From contig JASKMD010000003.1 of assembly GCA_030144725.1 (NCBI GenBank), positions 17,098,618 to 17,162,617 of the forward strand: a DNA stretch of 64,000 bases, read 5' to 3'. Each line of letters opens with the position of its first letter. Position 1 is the first letter of the stretch. The translations under genes and the position numbers were made by a program. Positions 45,037 through 54,967 of the stretch are shown here, piece by piece. The DNA is from Haematococcus lacustris (taxonomy: Eukaryota > Chlorophyta > Chlorophyceae > Chlamydomonadales > Haematococcaceae). The notes under the pieces are model-generated. The model saw nothing but the letters and a program-made list of their open reading frames with translations, did not search any database and was not told the DNA's origin.

Positions 45037-47419
45037 GCTAGTGAAGGCCATGATTGACAAGAAAAGGGGAGTGAAGGCTAACTGTGCCAATGTGCAGAAA
45101 GCGAGGGAGGTGACGGCACAGCGGAGGGCTGCAGAGGCTGCTGGTCCCATTGAGATTGCTGCTGAGGCTGAGGCCCAGGCTGATGCTGGTGCTGATGAGG
45201 CTGATGCGCAGTTACACCAGCTACAGGCAGACCTGCAGCCCAGGGAGCTACAGCTTGCTCACAACCAGCGCATGCAGCAACTACAGTAACAACTCCACGA
45301 CCTCCAGCGGAGCGAGCGTCAGCGCAAGGAGCAGCAACTTGCTGATTTGGTGGCGCAGCAGCGGGCAGCTCTGCTGCAATGTGAGCATCAGTTAACTGAG
45401 CGGCAGCACCAGCTGCAGCAGCAGCAGGTGGACCTCAGCCGGAGGGAGCAGGATCTGACAGAGCGGCAGCACCAGCTGCAGCAGCAGCAGGCAGACCTTA
45501 ATTCCAGGGAGCAGCAAGCTCGCATCCAGACGTTGGCACAGCAGCTTCACAGCTTACAGCAAGAGCTCAGGTGGCTGAAGTGCAACGCGAGGTGCAGCAG
45601 TGCAACGCACCTCATGCAGCAGCAGCAGACAGACCTGCTACTAAACAAACAGCAGGTGGAGAAGCAGCATTTGGCTTATTTGCAGGCTATCAGCAACAAT
45701 CACCCCCTCCCAGACTATGGTGGGGGTGCGGGCCAGGCACTTTGTCATCGATGACAGGGTGTTGCGTGGCCTGCTGGCTGACCTGGGCCAGGACACCCTG
45801 ACACGGGCCAGGTTTGAGGCTGACAGCCTGCCCCACTGGCAGCGGTTTATCCAGTACAGCCAGCTGCAGAACAGCGGGTGGGAATTTGCCCGTAGGGTGG
45901 AGACGGATGGGGTTAGCGTGAGTGTTCACTTTGTGCGCAGCCAGGCAGTCCATGAGCCAGTAGAGCTGCCCTTCATAGGGCGTGAGCTCACAGCCACGAG
46001 TGACTACAGCCCAGCCACCCACATAGCCGTCGGGGTGGACCCCGGTGTCACCCAGGCCATCAAGGCTGCACATGCAATGCGGGACCCAGCCACAGGTCAG
46101 GTGCTCAGGCAGTGGGAGTGGGAGCTGACCAAGGGGCAGCTTAAGCATGACAGCGGGCTTACCAAAGCCAAGCAGGACACAGCCCGTTGGTCAGCTGCCA
46201 TCCAGCCACAGCTGCAGCAGCTGGCAGCTGCCACCCCAGCTGGCACCACCCTGGATGGCCTCCATGCCCACATCCTGGCCCTCAAGGCCACCTGGGACCC
46301 GCTGTGGGAGGAGTACCTCAAGCCACGCTGGCGCAGGCAGCGGTTGGCGTTGCACCATGCCCAGGAGCGCGTCATTGAGGGCTTCTGCAAGAAGGTATGA
46401 CCTGACCTGACCTGACCTGACCTGACCTGGTACCTGACCTGACCCTGACCCTGACCGGACCTGACCTGACCTGGTACCTGACCTGACCTGACCTGACCCT
46501 GACCATGACCTGACCTGGTACCTGACCTGGTACCTGACCTGGTACCTGACCTGACCCTGACCTGCAGGTGGTGAATGGGATGAAGTGGGTGTCACGCCAG
46601 CACTACCACCAAGAGAGGGGAGTGGCGGTGTACCTAGGAGCGGGCAACTTCAGCCAGGGTGGGTGGAAGGCGGGGGCGGTGCGGGCGGGGTTTCGCAAGG
46701 TGGTGGAGCAGCCCAGCAGGCCTAGCACGGATCCCAGGCCTGACAGGCTTGTGATCGTGGACGAGTTCCGCACCAGCCGTGTCAGCTCCTCTGTGCATGC
46801 CCGCCAGCCATGTGAGCTGCACCTGCCGGCCAACCAGCCTAGGCCCGCGGACTGGGTACCCCCAGCAGGCCAGGTCAACCACCGGCTGTTGCGCCCAGCC
46901 TGGAGCCTGCGGCATGCTAAGTGTGTGCGGGGCCTGAAGTGGTGCCATGAGGTGCCGCCCAACCCCCCTCCCCCTCCCCCAGCCCCCCTTGCCCAGGACC
47001 CCCCTGCCCCTGCCCAGCCCCCTCCCCTTGGCCAGGACCCTCCTCCTGCCCCTGCCCAGGACCCTCCCCCTGCCCCAGCCCAGGCCCAGCCCCCTCCCCC
47101 AGCCCAGGCCCAACCCCCTCCCGCAGCCCAGCCCCCTCCCCCAGCCCAGGCCCAACAGCGACCCCAGGCCCCCCCATGGGGCAGGTGGCTGGACCGGGAC
47201 ACCAACCCGTGCCTGAACTTCCAGCGCATTGGGGAGAGCAAGCAGCGCCCCCTGGAGCTGTGCAGCTGGAAGGAACTGGAGGCCCTGCCCCCCATTGGCA
47301 AGGAGTACCATCAGCGCTACAAGCCGGTCAATGACCGGCTGCCCAAGGTCAGGCAGAGGCTGCACCGGGCTGCAGAGTACCGGCGGGGTATTGATGGCCG
47401 GGCCCGCAACAATGCGTAG
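45037..47419 (+). CDS. Fanzor (eukaryotic TnpB-like RNA-guided nuclease), type 1, best copy
   Basis: Fanzors are eukaryotic TnpB relatives; characterised members are RNA-guided DNA endonucleases. A 5' exon starting at 45037 after GTGCAG encodes a long Gln-rich coiled coil (about 45130-45680; repeated LTERQHQLQQQQ) with one in-frame TAA at 45287. A middle exon, from about 45684 to 46394, encodes VRARHFVIDDRVLRGLLADL and THIAVGVDPGVTQAI (RuvC-I Asp), ending EGFCKK. A GACCT-repeat intron (46395-46567) follows. The last exon, 46568-47419, has VVNGMKWVSRQHYHQERG, RLVIVDEFRTSRVSS (RuvC-II Glu), CVRGLKWC, a proline-rich linker and WLDRDTNPCLNF (RuvC-III Asp). All three acidic residues remain. The first zinc knuckle is degenerate (VSS where TnpB has TCS). 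No NLS exon like that at 14023 was found upstream. The TAA means this copy may be inactive unless the coiled-coil exon is skipped. Confidence 0.85.
46395..46567 (+). repeat. CCTGA pentamer tract forming a Fanzor intron
   Basis: GTATGACCTGACCTGACC ... CTGACCTGCAG: nearly the entire intron is CCTGA/CCTGGTA repeats. The copy at 12695-14198 has a shorter version at the same place. Confidence 0.9.
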
Positions 47420-47639
47420 GCCCTAGTAGTTTGCACAGGCTGTTAGCCTTTCAAGCATCAAGCTGTTGATTTTGATGAGGTGCCCAGTGGTCATGGGGGT
47501 TGGCCCCCAGAACGTGCCACCGGAGTGGGGTTGGTAGTCATCAAGGGTGCGACCGAGGATGCTACATCGTGTTTGTAGTAGCTGAGTGAGATTACCCACA
47601 GGCCGACATGTTGTTCCTTGTTGAATGAGTTTTGTTTGC
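47420..47639 (+). ncRNA. Candidate Fanzor guide-RNA scaffold (type-1 tail)
   Basis: Begins right after the Fanzor stop. Near-identical to the tails at 12907-12695 and 28570-28785 over about 215 bases although non-coding. Features: GGGGGTTGGCCCCC hairpin, TCAAGGGTGCGACCGAGGAT, GTAGCTGAGTGAGATTACCC and a fixed 3' end GAATGAGTTTTGTTTGC. In TnpB/Fanzor systems the scaffold lies at the gene's 3' end and the guide is the adjoining flank; here that flank would start CTGAGCCTCAATGG. Role inferred, not shown. Confidence 0.55.
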
Positions 47640-48257
47640 CTGAGCCTCAATGGTCAGCTAAAGGTCGTCTCACTGCGGGTGCAGAGGTGTGGTGGAGCCA
47701 CCAAGTGTTTAAAGGTGCACGAAGAGTCAATCTGCAGAATCAAAAACGGCTTACACTGATCGGCAGCGTACTAATGGCCGAAATTGTGACTGGGTGCATG
47801 GTGCATTAGAGTCAACTTCACAGCAGCACAGACGGCCCACAAAGCAGGGCATCGCGCATTTGTCAAAGGGACACGTTGGGACTCCTCACAAAGAATCAAT
47901 CAAGCTTGTCAGCCCAGCATCTGACGTCCTGGTTGGACATTTAAGTGGACTGCAAAAAGGCCCACATTTAGGAGAACATGACATGGGGTCACGTGACACA
48001 AAATAAACTGAACGCGTCCATGCCGCGGAGCCACCGAGCGCGATAGCTGTTTCCTGATCACAGCCCCACTTTCCCGGCACAACGCCACCCTATCTTCTAA
48101 CACCCCCGCCCGCCCCGGCACAGGTGCGTATCAGCCCGAGCAGCCCAATATCCTCGCGCTGGTGAGCTGCACGGCCCTGCGCAACAATCGCTGAAAAACT
48201 CTCAAAGATCAGTCAGACAGTTATCAGGGGTGCAGCCAATGGCGGGGGTGACCACGT

Positions 48258-48632
48258 ACACGGGATGTAACATGAAACGTAACATGACGATGTAAATGTA
48301 ACGTTACACGACTACTAAGCACTGAACCATCTAGCCTAGACATTATGTAGCCTGACGCTAGGTTTGTGCATGCACCAGCGCAGGCCGTATGCTGCCACGT
48401 CCACGTCAATATGTTCTGTTTGTTGCTGGTCACCCCCGCCATTGGCCCCGCAAATGTGAGACGGTCTGGGGCGCGAATCTCCGTGTAGCTCGTGACAAAG
48501 TTTTGACGCAGCCGGGTGTAACAGCTCCGCCCGCCATTTCCGCGGACTGTGAACATGGTCGCTCGCTGCAGCCTGGGGCTCATCAAGGTGCGACCGTACG
48601 TGGGTCGCAGGTCGAAGCGCAAGATTCCTTGG
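48258..48632. mobile_element. Remnant of another GGTCACC-family element, end at 48428
   Basis: GGTCACCCCCGCCATTGGCC at 48428 faces right. After it comes the basic exon MVARCSLGLIKVRPYVGRRS (48554-48630), homologous to the protein exon in the element at 6446-8596. That sequence continues after the inserted element at 50214 (GGGTTGGGTCGGGAC). The right end was not found, so the element is decayed. The part 48258-48427 is the flank of the Fanzor-bearing element. Confidence 0.6.
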
Positions 48633-50213
48633 GGTCACCCCCGCCATTGGCTGCACCCCTGATAACTATCCGACTGATCTTTAAGAGTTTTACAGCGATT
48701 TTTGCGCAGGGCGGTGCAGCTCATCAAAGCGAAGCTAGCGGCTGCTCGGGCTGATGTGCACCTGTGCCGGGGCGGGCGGGGGTGTTGAGAAAGTTGGTCG
48801 CGTTGTGCCGGGATTGGCCTGCTTAATGGGGCTGTGATCAGCAAACAGCTATCGCGCTCAGCGGCCCTGACCTATTTAACTTTGAATTTTTAAGCGGACC
48901 TGACATGTGTTCTAGTGCTAGTGCTAGTGCTGATGACATGTTTGAGGGAGTCTGTATGGCGTGTGGCCTGTCCCTGCACCCGAACAGCGTGCAAGTCGTG
49001 TCGGGTCAAATTCCTTTTCTTGCACTCTTCTCAACCGATTTCCTGGCCAATAGGGCGCGGCTCCCCCCGTCAGGCTAGACAAGCAAGCCAAAAAAGGCCC
49101 ATTTTTTAGGGGCCCCCGCCTAATATTAGGTATTAGATTATATTAGATCTAATCCGGCCGGTATTAGATCTAATATGCGTATTAGATGACGATGTTGGAT
49201 CCTGGGCGCTGTGAGTGCAGCCGTGCGACCCTAGCGCACTGGTCGCAATTGCAAGCGCGTCACATTGTCACTTCCAGCCGGCAGGCAGGCCGGCAGCTGC
49301 ATTGGCAGCCAAGCGGCGATGGCCGCAATCAGATAACAGAAGTACAATGGCAAGAATACTGACACGTCTGTGGTGATGTTGAAAGTCCAGGCTCGCAAGT
49401 TCACCGCAACTTGGGACTTTGAGTTCGTGGAGGGCATCGCCAAAGCATTCTGCAAGCGATGCCCGCGTGCATAGAACAATGAGGGCGCCAGCGTAAAAAT
49501 TTTGACTCAAACTGAGAGGAAGCATCCGCTGCGATGCACACTACATACGGCACATTGATGAGGACAACTATAACTACTTTAACAACTTTATGAAGACTGT
49601 CACAGCGGACATCAGCGTACGCCGCGATCTCTGGGACCTCACAGCCTGATAGTAACAATACGACAGCTGCGGCAGTGGCTGCGGCCTGACCTACGAAAAT
49701 AATCACTGCCACCCACCCATCTGCCACCCATCCATCGCCCAGCATGGCCTTCAGATGCACGTGCAATGTCAACAACCGTTGTTTAGGGGTTGAGCAAGCC
49801 TCAACTTACTGAGATCCCCGCGATTTGAACCCCGGTGGGGACCTGCTCTTGCCGTCTAATATTAGGTGCGTATTAGACCCGTATTATATTAGGTCGTCTA
49901 ATATAGATCTAATATAGATTGACGCACCCTACTGGCCAACCAGGACGTCAAATGATGAACTGCCAGTTCTGTGCGGCTCCTTGTGAGTGCTCGTAACGTG
50001 TTACTAGAACAGAAACGCGTTGTCTTGATGTGTGGGCCGTTTCATGTGTGGGCGGTTACACATATTTCTGCTCAATCTCTGCATCTTTTTGACTAATTCT
50101 AGCTGCTTTTGGCTGTTAAGGAACCAGTGGCACCAACTATTAGAACACTTTGAAGTTGCTGTCACATGTGGACTGAACCTGCGCTGAAGAATGCGATATT
50201 AACGGGGGTGACC
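48633..50213 (+). mobile_element. GGTCACC-family element nested in an older one (1581 bp)
   Basis: Starts GGTCACCCCCGCCATTGGCT and ends CGGGGGTGACC; only the outer 11 bases are inverted at the right end. The uninterrupted target is seen at 8343-8362 (inverted). Comparison shows four extra bases (TTGG left, AAGG right), consistent with a diverged 4-bp duplication. The interior matches the element at 10217 except for an insert at about 49115-49935. No protein recognised; short frames at 48915 and 49377 (MLKVQARKFTATWDFEFVEG) are noted only. Confidence 0.7.
49115..49935. mobile_element. Nested insert bordered by TATTAG/AGATCTAATA palindromic words
   Basis: Absent from the sister copy at 10600. 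The left edge carries CCTAATATTAGG, TATTAGATCTAAT, CCGGCCGG and TATTAGATCTAATA; the right edge carries CTAATATTAGG, CTAATATAGATCTAATATAG and ends GACGCACCCTACTGG. A plus frame at 49377-49475 encodes TWDFEFVEGIAKAFCKR, possibly a remnant protein. Edges are approximate and no duplication was established. Confidence 0.45.
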
Positions 50214-50779
50214 AAGGGTTGGGTCGGGACACCTCATGGCACGGGCTCTTACTGACACCTGGCCCGGGACCTGGGCCGGGACCTGCCTAACCCTGCCTCC
50301 AAGCATGCAGAGCATCTCACTGAGGTGTCAACAATACCGTGCATGGACTTTGTTTCGCTACCGTGCACTCTGCTAAAGCCTTGACACTCGTGCAAATTAA
50401 GGCCTTGCTGGCTTGAAAAACCTGAGAGCTGAGGTCTGAAACTTGGTATGTGGGCTGCTGTGACCTAGGGGATGACAAGACTCTCTTGGGCCAAAGTGTA
50501 ATTCTCACTCGGTGTCTAGTTGCTGGGCCAGGTGTGGGGCTGAGACCCTGATTTTGGCTAAGGGAGTTGGCACCGTGTGACCAAAGTTACTTTTCATGAA
50601 ATGTGAGTATGAGAGGTTGTAAAGGCACTCAGGATAAATAAGGACCGGTCGCGATGGGATCGACCATAGCTCATTGGATAGCTTGCATTTAGTCCGTTCG
50701 AACGGTACAAATCTTACGTTGTAACTCGCTACCATCGCGACGAAAAAGGCCCGACAAAAAGTGTCCTGAAAAGTGCATC

Positions 50780-51303
50780 GCTTGCTGCGCAGCAACGGTA
50801 CATCCGTCGCTGCGCAGCAACGCGACACCTCTTGCTGCGCAGCAACGTGACACCCCTTGCTGCGCAGCAACTTTACATAATTTGCTGCGCAGCAACGTTG
50901 CACTTTCTACCCTTGCTGCGCAGCAACGATACATTTCTTGCTGCGCAGCAACGTTACATCTCTTGCTGCGCAGCAACGTTACTATTTTTGCTGCGCAGCA
51001 ATCTCAGCCCTTGCTGCGCAGCAACGCTACATCCCTTGCTGCGCAGCAACGTTACATTCCCTGCTGCGCAGCAACGTTACATCTGTTGCTGCGCAGTCAC
51101 TTTACATCTCTTGCTGCGCAGCAACGACACATCCCTTGCTGCGCAGCAACGTCACATCTGTTGCTGCGCAGCCACTTTACATCTCTTGCTGCGCAGCAAC
51201 TTTTCATCCCTTGCTGCGCAGCAACTTTTTATCCCTTGCTGCGCAGTAACGACACATCCCTTGCTGCGCAGCAACGTTACATCCCTTGCTGCGCAGCAAC
51301 GTC
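50780..51303. repeat. Subterminal array of 14-bp palindrome TTGCTGCGCAGCAA, about 21 copies
   Basis: Perfect dyad TTGCTGCGCAGCAA recurs about every 25 bp, separated by short spacers such as CGTTACATCCC. Four copies have single changes. In En/Spm, subterminal repeats are bound by the element's own TnpA; a similar role is inferred here. The array makes spurious Cys/Ala/Leu-rich open frames on both strands. Confidence 0.95.
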
Positions 51304-51522
51304 TCATGCTTAGCTGACATCATGCGCTGCGTACTTGTACATCAACTTGCGCAATCGTGTTCTATGAATGCTGATTGGGAACGAACAGTGCTATGCCTAA
51401 ATGGAACATGTGAAGTGTACTACCCGGGTACATGGCAATGTAATGCTCCGCATGTGGCAAGCATGCATCATAAACATGGTCATGAAGTACTCCATGAAAC
51501 CAAGTCACATGCTTCCTAATGC

Positions 51523-52263
51523 CTAACCATCGCGCACTGTGCTGCTCACATACTGCTGGAACAACATGTGCCCATGCTCCTCACCATCAGGGAAGCAGCA
51601 AACTAGCTTGTACTTGATGGTCTCGCCATCCACCAAGTACAGGTCATGCTCGCCAGCTCCAAAGACCAGGCGTGACTGCTCGCCCCGAGGCACCTCAGTC
51701 CCTGCCTCTTCGGCAGCCCTGACTGGCTGGCCATAGCTGTGGTAGCAAGCAAAGCCGGCTTCTGGACCTGCTGATGGCTTGGTCATCTTGTAAAGCCGGC
51801 ACACCGCCAAGCGTAGGTATGTCTTCTCCATGCTGGTCTGTGTCTGGCTGCTGTCACTGCTGCCCTCTGATGCCTCGGAGAAAGCGGGATCAAGGCTAAT
51901 GCTGGGAAGCTGTAGACGCATCCAGAACAGCACATGGGTTGCGTAGCTGACGGAGTTGTCATTGTTGGTTTGGTAGTCAACCTGAATCCAAGCGCTGTTG
52001 CGGACCATGGGGCGCTTGTACTCGCTGCTGTGAATCACCTCCTCATTGCACTCTGCTCGCCTGAAGCATAACACATGGTCCATGACTGCTGGAGCATCTC
52101 CACTGCTGCTGGGGAAGATGTCGTGGACGTGCTGCTCCCTGAATGGGAAGTCCTTGTCCACCTTTTTCTGCTGCTTCACAAATGTCATGGCTGCAGCCTT
52201 GATGTCCTGGCAGTGCTCCCCGGCCAGGGATGGGGGCTGGGGCATTTTGCAGCCCAGCAGCAC
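51523..52263 (-). CDS. CACTA transposase, C-terminal exon (246-aa frame)
   Basis: Frame ends at 51523. It reads DKDFPFREQHVHDIFPSSSG, MVRNSAWIQVDYQTNNDNSV and YATHVLFWMRLQLPSISLDP; further on LYLVDGETIKYKLVCCF and the terminus MLFQQYVSSTVRDG. Composition and position match the poorly conserved C-terminal region that follows the catalytic part in Tnp2 proteins. Length and lack of stops argue that it is coding. It follows the exons at 52798-54680 in the same sense. Confidence 0.55.
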   Translation of the reverse strand: MLLGCKMPQPPSLAGEHCQDIKAAAMTFVKQQKKVDKDFPFREQHVHDIFPSSSGDAPAVMDHVLCFRRAECNEEVIHSSEYKRPMVRNSAWIQVDYQTNNDNSVSYATHVLFWMRLQLPSISLDPAFSEASEGSSDSSQTQTSMEKTYLRLAVCRLYKMTKPSAGPEAGFACYHSYGQPVRAAEEAGTEVPRGEQSRLVFGAGEHDLYLVDGETIKYKLVCCFPDGEEHGHMLFQQYVSSTVRDG

Positions 52264-52797
52264 ACAAGTTGGGAGGCATTGCAGACCTCATCATCAGCAG
52301 GCTTCTCGTCCTCTCCTCCACGGTGCAAGCCAGGGGGCTGGCGGTGAGGCACCTCCACGCGGTGGCCCTGGTAACAATCCGCGTTGACTTCGGTCGCACG
52401 GATTGGCTAAGCTACCTCACCACCGCACCCAGCGGTATATAAATTGGGATGCAACGGGAAAGCCTTCCCAGGCTTGAACGGGCACCGCTTTGTCCAGCGG
52501 AATACAAATGAGGTCCGGGTGCCGCACACGACCGCTGCGGGTCACCGAGCTGTTGTGGAGTTGCTGGCGTCGTCAAGGAGGGAGCAGAGCTACCTCAACG
52601 CGGGACGTTGGCTGACAGCTGAAGTTTGGACTTTTGGAGCCTGAACTTCAGCTTTTAGTGCGACATCCGGCGGACAAGGCTGGAATTGCTCTCGTCAACG
52701 AGGAGAAGAGATAAGGCCAGCTGCCGAGTGCGCTAGTCTTTGCTCCTCTCATGCCTCTTTGTTTGCCTTGGGTGCTAGCTGTGGTCTGTGGCTACAG
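52264..52797. other. Internal spacer of the CACTA element
   Basis: No exon placed. A plus-strand frame at 52444-52644 (LNGHRFVQRNTNEVRVPH) has no supporting context. Possibly a nested insertion or long intron. Confidence 0.3.
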
Positions 52798-54793
52798 CTA
52801 GGGCAGCTTGGTGGGGACATGTCCAGCCTGTGTCCAACGTTTGGAGGTGGGAGCAGGCCGCGCCACAGGCGGAAGCTCCTCCCTTAATGCACGCCGGTTT
52901 GTACCGGAGTAGTTTTCTTTCTTTCTTCTTTCTTTCTTTCGGTGCAAGCCAGGCAAACCAAGCCCATCCTCATTGGCACCAAGGGCTTGCTCCTGACAGC
53001 CCGTCCGCACCAACTCCTCTTTCGTGGCCACACTCATCTCCAGGTTCAGGGGTGTGGCGTGGCCGCCCACCCATGCTTTGAAGTACTGCATCAGCCGCTC
53101 CACCCACATCTCCAAGTCCAAGTACATCAGCCCACGCCGCTTCTCCTGCCTTCCACTCCTGCACACACTCACACAACATACCCAACTATGTGCCTGTGTA
53201 CGTGTATCAACAACGGTGTGTAGGTGGTGAACATGTGAGGGATGACTACATAGCATAAAGTATGATATGGTACTGTGAGGTTTTCATAGGACTGGAAGGT
53301 GGTGGTGGGAGGCGGTGGTGGTGGTGGTGGTGGTGGTGGTGGTGGGCAATCAGCAGCTGATCTCACTGGCAGTTCAATATATGAAGGTTCGGCTTGAACA
53401 TGTCGTCCGGGACCTGCAATCATGCCATAAGCACCGTAAGATCATGGTGTCAAAGATGTGTACCGTGCTACTAGCCACCATACTGCACCAGCCCACCTTC
53501 ATGCTCGCCATCCACATTTCCATGTAGTACGCGTACTTGCGCAACGCCGTGTGTGCAGCATTCATGGCCTCCTCGCTGGCTTGGTTTTCATCACCTAGCC
53601 CAAAGGAATGCACACAACATATAACCATCATGCCTTCATGAGCATGGTCACAAAACTCTTGAAGCATAGTGTTTACGAGTTTGAGTGCATGTTTAGCATT
53701 GCTTGTGGTGCAAGAGGCTGCCATTCCCATCCGTGCAGGGCATGTGGCAATCGTAAGTACAATGTGAGGCAACGTTTGCTATACCTGGGCGCAAGTAGTG
53801 TGTTGCAGCGGTTCGCAGGTACCCTAGCAGCTCAGCCAGGTTGTCAGGTAGCAATCCAGCAAATAACAGCGTGCAGATGGTGAAGATGAAGTGCAGGTAG
53901 TCCTCAATGATCCAGTTGCGTCTGCAAGCAAATTGCCTGATGTTCATCATTGTTGCTCTACTATTACTGCTAAGTGCATGGTCATTTCTCACCTGTTGTC
54001 AATGCAGCATGTAGGTGCACGCCCGTAGTCAGTTGGGATGTGCAAAGCCTTCTGCCGAGCTTTGATGGTGTCCTTTGCCTTATCAGACAGTCCACTGCCA
54101 GGGGTGAACAGGTGGTTCAAGAAGGTGGTCCTTCTCCACTCCCAGGCAAAAGGTGTGGTAGAAGGGAATGACATGGATGTCCAGGGAGGAAGCAATGTCA
54201 CCCAAGTGCTGTGTTATCACGCCCACACCTCGAGCACCGCGGCATTCAGCACCGTACTGCACAGCACCGTCCCTCAAGTTCTTCTTCACTGCTAGAGCCG
54301 CCGCATGAGCTGCCTCCGCCTGCCTCTGAGCACGCCACCCACGGGCATCGTACTGCTCATCAGTCAAGTGCATGTGCTCCTGGTGGGGGTGGCCCAAGTA
54401 GGTTTGCGTCACTAATGTCACAGGGTCTGTCCACTGTATCGCCTGCACATGCATATTCATTGCAATATAGTCACTTTGTGTCCATGGTGTGCGTAGTTGC
54501 TCACCTGTTGTTTGTAGTAACCCTTGGGCTTAGGGTTTTGTCCAGGCGTATACCACTTGCAATGCATGCAGGGAGTTCCACCAGAGTGCCCAAGGCACCT
54601 AGTCAACTTCAACCTGTACACGTGCACCATGAGCATGGCACAACACCCCGTAAGTTGTCTCAAAAACAGTAGCTGAGGTTGTAGACACTGTCATGGTGTC
54701 CGTGCCATGCAATGTTCTTGCTCTCACCGTGCCGGCAAGTCAGCCATGAAGGTGATGACGATGGGTACAAAATCCCAGAAACACTTGTCAACC
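52798..54793 (-). CDS. CACTA/EnSpm Tnp2-like transposase, central exons
   Basis: Minus-strand exon segments in order: KCFWDFVPIVITFMADLPAR (54790-54730), LGHSGGTPCMHCKWYTPGQN (about 54610-54530), AIQWTDPVTLVTQTYLGHPH through LGDIASSLDIHVIPFYHTFC (54450-54150), LSDKAKDTIKARQKALHIPT then DYGRAPTCC (54110-54000), NWIIEDYLHFIFTICTLLFA then GLLPDNLAELLGYLR (53930-53790), DENQASEEAMNAAHTALRKY (53600-53500) and RGLMYLDLEMWVERLMQYFK (about 53150-53060). This follows the Transposase_21 (Tnp2) pattern: a C-x-x-C knuckle, a D/H-x-x-x-LG strand, the HIP-x-x-x-GR motif and a helical core. Exon borders are approximate. The product is broken by two nested insertions. Confidence 0.7.
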
Positions 54794-54967
54794 CACTCAC
54801 GATAAATAAGGCCGACGCGGGGGCCTTTTTTGCATCGGAAGGACATTCTGCTCCGATAGAACGATAGAACGCTGAGTTTGAAGGGGACCTCGCTCTTGAA
54901 TGAGGTCCTAACTCGCAGCGGTTGCGGAGATATAACAATCCGCGCGCGAGGTACCCCCCCCTTTTTG

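Larger units (their letters stand above)
44524..48253 (+). mobile_element. Fanzor-bearing GGTCACC-TIR transposon (3730 bp, ACGT duplication)
   Basis: Left end GGTCACCCCCGCCATTGGCT plus GCACCCC (44524-44550) is the exact inverse of the right end (48227-48253). ACGT flanks both sides (44520-44523, 48254-48257). The interior holds one Fanzor gene in sense with the left end, its conserved tail, and a right shoulder (47900-48253) shared with elements at 10217 and 48633. The left shoulder (44575-44700) is shared with 10998-11115. No separate transposase is recognisable, so it is probably mobilised in trans. The Fanzor could be cargo or a nested insertion; the 5' boundary of the Fanzor unit is not clear. 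Confidence 0.85.

Noticed and set aside
44866..45150. Minus-strand ORF over the start of the Fanzor gene
   Set aside because: No motif, and the plus strand carries the conserved Fanzor exon after a good GTGCAG acceptor.
50780..51303. CRISPR-like array of regularly spaced palindromic repeats
   Set aside because: Spacers are only about 11 bp and near-identical to each other, the host is a eukaryote, and the array sits directly inside a CACTA terminus. It fits subterminal transposon repeats.
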